Part shown: in pieces, positions 31,469 to 39,199 of the stretch
How the letters are laid out: every line of letters starts with the position of its first letter
Numbering within the stretch: the stretch's first letter is position 1
Assembly: GCA_023382055.1 (NCBI GenBank)
Contig: JAMCQN010000001.1
Coordinates: 1-51,005, forward strand
Length of the DNA stretch: 51,005 bases
Reading direction: 5' to 3'
Origin: Chloroflexota bacterium
GTDB taxonomy: Bacteria > Chloroflexota > Anaerolineae > J036 > Brachytrichaceae
The notes under the pieces: model-generated
The model's database searches: none
Told to the model about the DNA's origin: nothing
The model's input: only the letters and a program-made list of their open reading frames with translations
Translations under genes and position numbers: made by a program

Positions 31469-33661
31469 TCACTGCGGTTGAGCGGCTGATATTCTGAAAA
31501 TCGTCAGGGAGTCCGCATCAGGCATGCCGCCTGTGCCGAGAATACGCAGCCGCACATTATCCGACCGCCGGTATATTCCGACCCTCACTTCATCACCTGC
31601 GTGCAGCCCGCCTGGCACAGTCAGAACATGCTGATCCATAATAACATCACCCGGCCGCCAGGTGGGCATGGGCAGATAGCCCTGCGCCGGGCTGCCGTCA
31701 TGCTGAGTGATCACCTGCCCCCCCCGCCACCAGTGCACGAACACCGCATAATCTTCCGTGATCGGCTGCGTTGTCGACCACCCAAGCGTCACGGTATATA
31801 CGGCAGTGGATCGGTCACTCGGCCCAAATGCGCTCAACGCCACCGTAACAGGTGGCTGTTCTCCGATCACCTGTCGCCCTTCCGCGTCCTGCAGGCTTAC
31901 CTGGTGCAACTGGATCCCTTGTTCGAATGCAGGCACGCTAGCCAGGAGTGAAGTGGTGTGTACGGCGCTGACCGCGATATACGCGCGCCGGGGTGTCGCT
32001 TCCAGATCCGCTTCCGCTAACGGGCCTTCATTCACGGTCAGTGTGCTGCCGGCAGGCAGCGCCGTGCGCAGACGCGTCCAATCATGGTTCGGATCGACCA
32101 GCAGAAGGACATCCGTCGTCGCCGAGATAGAGCGCCCACCGCCAACAATCGTCACGCGTGCCTGTTCGACATCCGGCGAGAGAAAACGCAGCGCTGGATT
32201 GTCATTGGCAAGCCGATCCTGCAACCAGAGCGACTGCGCGGCGTGCGCGCTCGTATATGCGTTCACCGCGCGGGCTAATGCCACATTGTTGTCCTCAAGC
32301 CAGTAGGCCGTCATCTCATTACGCACGTAAACATCGAAGTACGCCGTATACGCGCCATATGCGGCAATCGCAATCAGAACGGCGGCAATCAGAGCAGGCG
32401 GGCTGATGACGCGGCTGATGCGTCCGAAGTACATGCTGAGCACACCGCGCCGGGATAGCCAACCCAATGCCCATTCCATACCCAGCGCCGCAATCAGGCA
32501 TGCCGCCGGCAACGCCCCAACGGCGCGCAGATAATGCGGCGTATCTTCGGCAAGCACCGTCGGGATCAGAAAGACGCCCAGCCATAACAGCACAAATAGC
32601 GCTGCCGGGCGGTTGCGGTAGCTGAAAGCACCTGTTGGAGACGCCCAATCGATCCGACCAGCCGGTATCCGTCCGCGCAGTGCTTGCCAGACTGACACGA
32701 CCATTCCTATGACAAAGGCAATCGCCAGGCTGCCATCAAACACCGGCCGCAGCGATAGATTGTGTCGCCAGATGCGGTCACCTTGATAGATCCACATTCC
32801 AGCCGCCTTGATCACATTCGCCCACAATGCGCCCAGCAGATCGCCGTGATTGACGGCGGTATTGAGAATGGACACCTGCCCGGCGCGCAGATAGTACATG
32901 GGTGCGTGTCGGAGCAGCCAGATAATCAACGGCAAGCCTGCCAGACTTGCGCCAAAGACACATAAAAGCAACGGGATTCGTATGGCGTTGAACGAAGGCA
33001 GGCTATAGCCTTCGACTCGTACGAGATGCAGCAGCAACACAAGCAAGCCGAAAACAATAATCAGCACCAGTAAAAACTGCGCCGCCGTATACGTGTAAAA
33101 CGTCATGCTGAACGCGATACCGGTGAGGAACGCGGAAGCCAACAATCGCCACCGCGTTTTATTGTCGGTAGCATTCATGTTCCGCAAGCTGCGCACGGTA
33201 CCTGCCGCTAACGCGACAAATACACATAACAACAGTGGAAGCAGAATGGCGCGCAGTGCAATTCGGCTCAACGTGAGGTGCCAGAATGTGATCGCAAGAA
33301 TCGCGGCGCTCAACACACCGATTCGATGAGAGAATAAGCTGCGACCGGTGGCATAAATTGCGACGATGGTCAATGTGCCGGCTAGCGCAGAGACAATCCG
33401 TATCGCTTCAGGCGTCCGCCCCAAAATGGCGATGCCTGCGGCTAACAGATACATAAAAAGCCCTTCCCGGCCGTTGTTGGACACAAAGAAAACAGCCAGA
33501 TGGCCGCGCAGTATATTCAGGCCATCCAGCGCGTCATAGGCTTCGTCCCGGTAAAGCCCTGGAGGCAGGGCGCCGATCCGATAGAGGCGCAGATAAGCGC
33601 CAAACGCGACAATCAGGATCAGCGGCAGCCAGTCGAGCCAGCGCTTGAGGTTATGAGACAT
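31469..33661 (-). CDS. GT39-like membrane glycosyltransferase
   Basis: A 730-residue multi-pass protein of the dolichyl-phosphate-mannose:protein mannosyltransferase (PMT/GT39) clan. The first membrane helix is followed by the loop LYRIGALPPGLYRDEAYDAL (about 25-44) with the Asp-Glu pair that is catalytic in GT-C enzymes. About a dozen helices follow up to residue 440. The C-terminal 280 residues are outside and end in a beta-sandwich (VTLGWSTTQ, DYAVFVHWWRGG, TWRPGDVI, DEVRVGIYRRSD) also seen in the protein at 26508. It probably glycosylates exported proteins or lipids from a polyprenyl-phosphate sugar. Its stop overlaps the GTG of the LysM gene. Confidence 0.85.
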   Translation of the reverse strand: MSHNLKRWLDWLPLILIVAFGAYLRLYRIGALPPGLYRDEAYDALDGLNILRGHLAVFFVSNNGREGLFMYLLAAGIAILGRTPEAIRIVSALAGTLTIVAIYATGRSLFSHRIGVLSAAILAITFWHLTLSRIALRAILLPLLLCVFVALAAGTVRSLRNMNATDNKTRWRLLASAFLTGIAFSMTFYTYTAAQFLLVLIIVFGLLVLLLHLVRVEGYSLPSFNAIRIPLLLCVFGASLAGLPLIIWLLRHAPMYYLRAGQVSILNTAVNHGDLLGALWANVIKAAGMWIYQGDRIWRHNLSLRPVFDGSLAIAFVIGMVVSVWQALRGRIPAGRIDWASPTGAFSYRNRPAALFVLLWLGVFLIPTVLAEDTPHYLRAVGALPAACLIAALGMEWALGWLSRRGVLSMYFGRISRVISPPALIAAVLIAIAAYGAYTAYFDVYVRNEMTAYWLEDNNVALARAVNAYTSAHAAQSLWLQDRLANDNPALRFLSPDVEQARVTIVGGGRSISATTDVLLLVDPNHDWTRLRTALPAGSTLTVNEGPLAEADLEATPRRAYIAVSAVHTTSLLASVPAFEQGIQLHQVSLQDAEGRQVIGEQPPVTVALSAFGPSDRSTAVYTVTLGWSTTQPITEDYAVFVHWWRGGQVITQHDGSPAQGYLPMPTWRPGDVIMDQHVLTVPGGLHAGDEVRVGIYRRSDNVRLRILGTGGMPDADSLTIFRISAAQPQ

Positions 33662-33706
33662 CCGCTGTGAATTCTAGCAGGCCGCCTGCCGTACAATGCA
33701 AAGCCT

Positions 33707-34816
33707 ATGCGCGTGACACTGCTCTCCAAGGCGCTGGTTGTTGGGGCATACCAGCGCAAGTGCGAATTGATCGCTGAAAATAACGATATCGAACTCACAG
33801 TCCTCGTACCACCCGCATGGCGCACCGGTAAACGATATGACCGGCTTGAGAGGCTGTACACCGATGGCTACGATTTACGCGTGCTGCCGTTGCGGATGAA
33901 CGGCAGCTTCCATCTGCATTACTACCCCGCACTGGCGCGCGAGTTGGCGCGCTTGCGACCCGATATTCTGCACATCGACGAAGAACCTTACAACCTCGCT
34001 ACGTACCTGGCGCTGCGCGCGGCTCAGGCATGCCATGCCAAGACCGTCGTATTCAGTTGGCAGAATATCCTGCGGCAATACCCGCCACCCTTTCGATGGA
34101 TGGAACATTATGTACTGGCGCACGTCGATAGCTTGATCGCAGGCAGCGCCTCGGCCCGGACTGTGATGCGCGCCAAAGGCTACCAGAGTGATGCGCCTGT
34201 CATTCCGCAGTTCGGCGTCGATACGGAGGTGTTCCTGCCGAAAACCCGCACGAAAAAGGGTGATGGAAACACACCCTTCACCATCGGGTACGCCGGCAGG
34301 CTGGTCAGGGAAAAAGGAATCGATGTGATTCTGCAGGCGCTGGCTGGGCTGCCCGAACAGATACACGCGGTCATCGTCGGCGCTGGAGATCAGGCAGAGC
34401 CGCTGCACATGGTTGCGGAGAAGCTGCACATCGGCGAACGCGTTCGCTTTCTCCCGCCGGTTCCCTCCGCGCAGATGCCGGATGTATATTCCAACCTGGA
34501 TGTGCTGGTCCTGCCTTCGCGGTCGCAACCCAACTGGAAAGAGCAATTCGGCCGTGTGCTGATCGAGGCGATGGCTTGCGGCATTCCCGTTATCGGCTCG
34601 CGTTGCGGGGAGATCCCCAATGTCATCGCTGATGCCGGGCTTATTTTCGACGAGGACGACGTGGCTGGTCTGCGCGACTGTATTATGCAGTTGTTCAACC
34701 AGCCCGCGCTGCGGGAAGGTCTGGCGTTGCGTGGGCGCGCTCGTGTCATGGCGCATTACTCGATGCGGCAGGTTGCCTCCGAGACGGTAGCGGTTTACCG
34801 TTCCATGCGGTCCTGA
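33707..34816 (+). CDS. Glycosyltransferase family 4
   Basis: A 369-residue cytoplasmic retaining glycosyltransferase of the GT-B fold. The C-terminal Rossmann domain shows IGYAGRLVREKGIDVILQAL (about 193-212), the E-x7-E motif EQFGRVLIE (about 282-290) and MACGIPVIGSRCGEIPNVI. The N-terminal acceptor domain starts directly at ATG 33707 (RVTLLSKALVVGAYQRKCE). It is divergent from the GT39-like gene with only 45 bases between, so both probably serve the same envelope glycan. The donor is likely a nucleotide sugar; which one is unknown. Confidence 0.9.
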   Translation: MRVTLLSKALVVGAYQRKCELIAENNDIELTVLVPPAWRTGKRYDRLERLYTDGYDLRVLPLRMNGSFHLHYYPALARELARLRPDILHIDEEPYNLATYLALRAAQACHAKTVVFSWQNILRQYPPPFRWMEHYVLAHVDSLIAGSASARTVMRAKGYQSDAPVIPQFGVDTEVFLPKTRTKKGDGNTPFTIGYAGRLVREKGIDVILQALAGLPEQIHAVIVGAGDQAEPLHMVAEKLHIGERVRFLPPVPSAQMPDVYSNLDVLVLPSRSQPNWKEQFGRVLIEAMACGIPVIGSRCGEIPNVIADAGLIFDEDDVAGLRDCIMQLFNQPALREGLALRGRARVMAHYSMRQVASETVAVYRSMRS

Positions 34817-34873
34817 GGGAACTGTCATAACGCCCTTGCAAGCCCCGGCTGGTCGCGTATAATTGCCCTTATC

Positions 34874-34947
<74 letters not shown>

Positions 34948-34954
34948 CACAATG

Positions 34955-34990
34955 AAGGGCAGGCGCGTGCGGTATAGCGCGCCTGCCTTT
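34955..34990 (+). terminator. Terminator of the tRNA gene
   Basis: GGCAGGCGCG (34958-34967) pairs with CGCGCCTGCC (34978-34987) around a ten-base loop, followed by TTT. It starts eight bases after the tRNA. It also occupies the first codons of a possible longer reading of the next gene, which supports the later start at 35003. Confidence 0.7.
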
Positions 34991-35002
34991 CCGGTTTTCC
35001 AC

Positions 35003-35470
35003 ATGATCAGCCTTATCCGCATTGACGACAGACTCATCCACGGTCAGGTGATGGCGGTCTGGACGCGCACCTTGTCTGTAAACCACATCCTCGTTGCGGA
35101 CGATGCCGTCGTGGCAGATTCATTCAGCCGTCAAATCATGCAACTGGCGATGCCCCCGGCTGTCAAACTCACTATCGCCGACATCCGGGACGCTGCGGCG
35201 CTGCTGCCGTCGATCGAGACCGATGCGAGCCGCACGCTTGTCCTGATAAAAACCGTTGCATCCGCCGTCCAGCTCCATGCCGGATATCCGTTCCGCGCTC
35301 TGAATGTCGGCGGGATCGGCATGACGCCCGGTCGAAAGGCGCTCTGGCGCAGCATTGCAGCTTCTCCGGCGGAAATGCATTTGCTGGAACAACTGCGGCA
35401 GAAGGGCGTCGATATCTATCTGCAGATGATCCCGTCCGACGAGAAACGGCGCATCATAGGTCAGCCATGA
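35003..35470 (+). CDS. PTS mannose/sorbose-family EIIB component
   Basis: A 155-residue phosphotransferase EIIB of the mannose-fructose-sorbose class. The phosphorylated histidine is in IRIDDRLIHGQVMAVW (His at about 13), and VLIKT, NVGGIGMTPGRK and GVDIYLQMIPSD are the conserved later segments. It takes phosphate from EIIA and gives it to the sugar passing through the IIC-IID channel. ATG 35003 is used: homology begins at once, whereas the earlier ATG at 34952 would translate the tRNA terminator. The stop TGA overlaps the ATG of the next gene (ATGA). Confidence 0.9.
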   Translation: MISLIRIDDRLIHGQVMAVWTRTLSVNHILVADDAVVADSFSRQIMQLAMPPAVKLTIADIRDAAALLPSIETDASRTLVLIKTVASAVQLHAGYPFRALNVGGIGMTPGRKALWRSIAASPAEMHLLEQLRQKGVDIYLQMIPSDEKRRIIGQP

Positions 35471-37026
35471 CGATCACATTGGCGCAGGCACTGCTGGTTG
35501 GTCTGGTTTATTTTGCGGCGAATACCTCGTTCCTGGCCGGGCTGGGCTATTTCACCACCTGGCGCCCGCTGGTGAATGGCCTGCTGGTGGGGGTCATCCT
35601 TGGCGATCCGGTGCGCGGCGCGCAGGTCGGCGCGCTGATCAACGTGCTCTATCTCGGTTACATGTCCGTTGGGGGTACCCTTGGGATTGGCGATGCCGCA
35701 CTTGCGGGTATCCTCGGCGCCACTGTCACCATCTCGGCTGCCGTTCCCGATGCGACCCAGGCGATCGGTCTTGGCGTGCTGGCGGGTGTTCTACTGGGCA
35801 ATCTCGGATTTCCGCTGTTATCGCTGCGCATGGCTCTGGACAATCGCATCGTGAGAAGGATCGATCAGGAAGCTGAACAGGGCGACACGCGCGCAATCGT
35901 GTGGTGGCATATCGCGCCCGCCCAGGCGCTTCTGCTCGCGATTACCCTGCCCGCGGCTGCTATCCTCGCCCTGGTGGTTCCGCCCCTTGTGAATGCTGGT
36001 GTCAGCCTGGCGCCTTCGTTTATCCTGCGCGGCATTGGTCTGGCCGGAACCAGCCTGGCGGCGGCGCTCGGTATCTCGCTGGCGATGAAGTTTGTCTTCA
36101 AAGGGCGCGGCATACTCGCGTTCCTGGGCGGTTTTGCACTATACGCATTGACACAGGCGGATATCGGCCTGTACGTTTTCGCGGTCCTGGTGCTGCTGGC
36201 AGCCAGTGATCTGGCGAAAACCGGCGCGCTGGTTGGCCTGTTGCGCAAACGATCCGGCGCCTTGTCGTTCATCCTGTGGCAATTCTTCTCTCATTCGAGT
36301 TACAGCTACGAACGCCTGCAGGGCAGCGGGTTGGCGGCTGCACTTGCGCCGGCCATCCAAAGGCTGTATCGCAGTCCGCAGGAGCGCGCGAGCGCCTTGC
36401 GACGACACCTGGCATTCTTCAATGTGGAGCCAAACTGGGGCTCTGCGGTAGTTGGCGTTGCTCTAAAACTTGAAGAAGAGCATGCCGCCGGCCTGACCGC
36501 AGCGGAGACAATCGTCGCAACGAAACAAGCTCTGATGGGCGCCATATCGGGATTTGGCGACACGGTCTCACAGGGCGCTATTCTGCCTTTGATCCTGTCA
36601 ATCGGCCTGTCCATGAGCCTTGCCCCCGCCGGCGGTACGTGGTCTATCGCCGGTGTTCTGGCTTACCTGGCTATCATCTGCCCGCTGATGCTCGCTATTT
36701 CCATCGCATCGTTTTCTGCGGGTTATGAAATGGGGCGATCCGCGATTGTTGCGATACTATCGAATCAGACGCTGAAGCGTTGGGTGGCGATCGCGGAGCT
36801 GGCCGGCGCTTTCATGCTCGGCGTCCTGTCAGCCATGCGGTCAGTCATCGGTTTGCCTGTAACAGCCGGCAGTGCATTACCAAACCTGCTGTTCAACGCC
36901 GGCGCACAGTTGGGATTGGTGCTGTTGTGTTACATGCTGGTAAAGAAGCTTGAGGTGAAACCAACCCTTATACTTATCGCGGCTGTCGTGGTCGGTATAC
37001 TCGCCGCAGCCGGCGGGATGATCTAG
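35467..37026 (+). CDS. Fused PTS EIIC-EIID, mannose family
   Basis: A 519-residue membrane protein. Residues 1-250 match EIIC (LVGLVYFAANTSFLAGLGYF, VILGDPVRGAQVGALINVLYLG). From about 262 the sequence is EIID-like (RSGALSFILWQFFSHSSYSYERLQGSG, then RRHLAFFNVEPNWGSAVVGVAL and AISGFGDTVSQGAILPLIL). In most bacteria these are two proteins; here one reading frame holds both with no stop between. It forms the sugar channel and ends with several helices. It is coupled to EIIB by a 4-base overlap and the next gene starts directly after its stop. Sugar specificity cannot be read. Confidence 0.88.
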   Translation: MTITLAQALLVGLVYFAANTSFLAGLGYFTTWRPLVNGLLVGVILGDPVRGAQVGALINVLYLGYMSVGGTLGIGDAALAGILGATVTISAAVPDATQAIGLGVLAGVLLGNLGFPLLSLRMALDNRIVRRIDQEAEQGDTRAIVWWHIAPAQALLLAITLPAAAILALVVPPLVNAGVSLAPSFILRGIGLAGTSLAAALGISLAMKFVFKGRGILAFLGGFALYALTQADIGLYVFAVLVLLAASDLAKTGALVGLLRKRSGALSFILWQFFSHSSYSYERLQGSGLAAALAPAIQRLYRSPQERASALRRHLAFFNVEPNWGSAVVGVALKLEEEHAAGLTAAETIVATKQALMGAISGFGDTVSQGAILPLILSIGLSMSLAPAGGTWSIAGVLAYLAIICPLMLAISIASFSAGYEMGRSAIVAILSNQTLKRWVAIAELAGAFMLGVLSAMRSVIGLPVTAGSALPNLLFNAGAQLGLVLLCYMLVKKLEVKPTLILIAAVVVGILAAAGGMI

Positions 37027-37782
37027 ATGCTCACAACCAGTGACTCCCTGATGCTGCTGTTGATAACGGTTTTGTCGCTTATAACCGGTACGGCTGGTGT
37101 GATTGCTGCCTATCGTTATAGAGACGGGCGTCTGATCCGTAACGTTGACCAGTCACCCTATGGCGTGATCGTGCGCGAGACGTTGCTTTTCCTGTTCATG
37201 GTCGGCATTCCCTTTGTCGCACTGATCAGCGGCGCAACCGGCGTCGACCTCATGGCGCTGGGCACCGACCTGGCGAATCCAGATCATGTGGCTGGCTTCA
37301 CCTTCGCCAACTGGGTACGCGGTTTTGGCGTCGTCGTAGTGGCTGTAACCGGAATCGTTCTGCTTCTAAGGATTATCGGGAAGACGAGTCCGCGCGGTAA
37401 GCCGTGGGCCACCGGAGCGCAGGCAATCCGCGACGCCGTGTACAACGAGGCGCACTGGGTCTTTTATCGCAATGCGCCGGCATTACTGCTGAATGACCCA
37501 TACTGGGGTGTCGTGATCGGGACGGCAGCGGTTCTGATAGAGTGGTTCGCGCATCCGTTGGGTGGCGGCTGGCTCCATTCGATCGAATCGCGCCAGCGGC
37601 TTGTATTGCGGTTGGCCTGTCTGCTCTGCAGCGCCTTTCTTTACCTGGCGACACAGAATCTCTGGTTGATGATTCTGGCCGACCTCAGCATTCAGGTATT
37701 CGGCAGCCGGGTACTCAGTATGGGCAATGTAGCAGGTCAGGATACGCGCTCCGGTCCAACCGAGAGGTCACCCGCCCCATAA
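37027..37782 (+). CDS. Multi-pass membrane protein of unknown function
   Basis: A 251-residue membrane protein with five to six predicted helices: residues about 8-28, 48-70, 97-118, 158-175, 195-212 and 215-232. A conserved-looking polar patch, YNEAHWVFYRNAPALLL (about 140-156), lies between helices three and four. I recognise no family. The ATG follows the stop of the PTS IIC-IID gene without any gap (TAG-ATG), so it is surely cotranslated with it and may assist the transporter or process its sugar in the membrane. The 3' end overlaps the convergent amidohydrolase gene by 15 bases. Confidence 0.75.
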   Translation: MLTTSDSLMLLLITVLSLITGTAGVIAAYRYRDGRLIRNVDQSPYGVIVRETLLFLFMVGIPFVALISGATGVDLMALGTDLANPDHVAGFTFANWVRGFGVVVVAVTGIVLLLRIIGKTSPRGKPWATGAQAIRDAVYNEAHWVFYRNAPALLLNDPYWGVVIGTAAVLIEWFAHPLGGGWLHSIESRQRLVLRLACLLCSAFLYLATQNLWLMILADLSIQVFGSRVLSMGNVAGQDTRSGPTERSPAP

Positions 37783-39147
37783 CCGGGTCGCCGCCTCGCG
37801 TGTTTTAGCGCGCAACGCGGCGGGATCAGCGCCAAGCACTTCATGGTGTCGCTTGAGCCAGCGCCCGGCGCACATGACACTATCGACGTGGTTGGCATCG
37901 CGCCACAGGATGAGCTGATCCAGCAGATTGTGCGCAGTGATGGGCGTCGGAGTATCCAGATCGATCGCGATGATATCGGCGCTTGCGCCTGGCCGGATTG
38001 CGCCGACATTAGCCAGTCCCATCGCGCGGGCGCCCTCGGCCGTAGCCATACGCCAGACGGTTTTCGCCGGCATGGCGCGCGGATCGAGCAGGCGCGCCTT
38101 GTGCAACAGGAAAGCGCCGCGCAACGTGGCAAAGAAGTCAGCCACATACCCATCCGTTCCGAGGCCAACGGTTGCGCCTGCCTTCTGCATTTCCGGCACA
38201 GGAGCAAAACCGCCGCCCACTTCGCAATTGGACAAGGGCATGGTGGTCACCTTGATGCCATGACTGCCAACGATATCCACCTCATGCGGTGTCAACTGCA
38301 CGCACTGCGAAGCCATGGTAGTTTCGTCCAGAATCCCCAGCGCATCGTAGTGTTCAATCGTGCGCTGACCGTACTTCTTAAGGCACTGTTCCGGCTCGTA
38401 AGCGCCTTCTGAACAGTGGAAGTGCAACAGCGTCTCATGCTCGCGCGCCAGCGTATGGGCGCGGCAAATAAACTCATCGCTGCATGTGAACGTCGTATGG
38501 TGGCACATTGCGCCGGACACAAGCGGTTCCCGCCGCGCCGTATCGCCCCCTGTCCCGGCGTGTGCTGCACGACGGCAGGCCTCGATAAACTCCACGTTCT
38601 CGCGCAAACCCATCTCGCCGTTTTCACGGCTGACCCGCTCAGTAGCCTCGAAGCAGAGCATCCCGCGCAATCCCCAGCGCCGCACGATTTCGCCTTGCGC
38701 GTGCAGGCCGCCGGGCAATGCATTCGGAGCCTCCAGGCAGTCGAAAAACGTGGTAATGCCGCTGTAGATCATGTCGTAGCACGCCAGGTTCATCGCGGCG
38801 CGCAAATGTTCATGGTCCAGCCGGTCTTCGATTCGGCCCCACCAGAAATCGTTCAGGAACGCCCAGAAGTCTTCGGGCGCATTCTCTGCAGGGATGCCGT
38901 GCGCGAGAACACCGTAACAATGCCGGTGCGAATCGATAAAACCCGGCGATAAGGCCTTCCCGTTGAATTCTATGACGGGTGTATTCGGGTAGCGGGATCG
39001 CAGGTCGGCGCTAGCGCCCGTCTCTATCACTCGATCACCCTCTACCAGGACGCCTGCATCCGGTTGAGGCGGCGCATCAGCCGACGCAACCAGCCAGGAA
39101 GCAAGCAGTAAATGCTGTGCGTTGCGCGCGCCTGGTGGATTTGACAT
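37768..39147 (-). CDS. Amidohydrolase (SsnA/guanine-deaminase/TRZ-ATZ-like)
   Basis: A 459-residue metal-dependent hydrolase of the amidohydrolase superfamily with a TIM barrel. The metal ligands are in DSHRHCYG (H-x-H, about 73), HFHCSEG (about 244) and the aspartate of GLGTDGY (about 333); MPLSNCEVGGG and the C-terminal composite domain (RPGASADIIAIDLDTPTP) fit the TRZ/ATZ and SsnA group that deaminates or dechlorinates nitrogen heterocycles. Cytoplasmic, no signal peptide. The first 60 residues are the N-terminal strand domain. The actual substrate is not deducible. It is divergent from polA (52 bases). Confidence 0.85.
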   Translation of the reverse strand: MSNPPGARNAQHLLLASWLVASADAPPQPDAGVLVEGDRVIETGASADLRSRYPNTPVIEFNGKALSPGFIDSHRHCYGVLAHGIPAENAPEDFWAFLNDFWWGRIEDRLDHEHLRAAMNLACYDMIYSGITTFFDCLEAPNALPGGLHAQGEIVRRWGLRGMLCFEATERVSRENGEMGLRENVEFIEACRRAAHAGTGGDTARREPLVSGAMCHHTTFTCSDEFICRAHTLAREHETLLHFHCSEGAYEPEQCLKKYGQRTIEHYDALGILDETTMASQCVQLTPHEVDIVGSHGIKVTTMPLSNCEVGGGFAPVPEMQKAGATVGLGTDGYVADFFATLRGAFLLHKARLLDPRAMPAKTVWRMATAEGARAMGLANVGAIRPGASADIIAIDLDTPTPITAHNLLDQLILWRDANHVDSVMCAGRWLKRHHEVLGADPAALRAKTREAATRLWGG

Positions 39148-39199
39148 GCCGTATATTGTATCGTTGCGCCGTTGGGCAGACGTGAAGTAATATTGGTTT

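Noticed and set aside
34952-35002. Start of the PTS EIIB at 34952
   Set aside because: Those codons are the tRNA terminator hairpin; family homology begins only at 35003.
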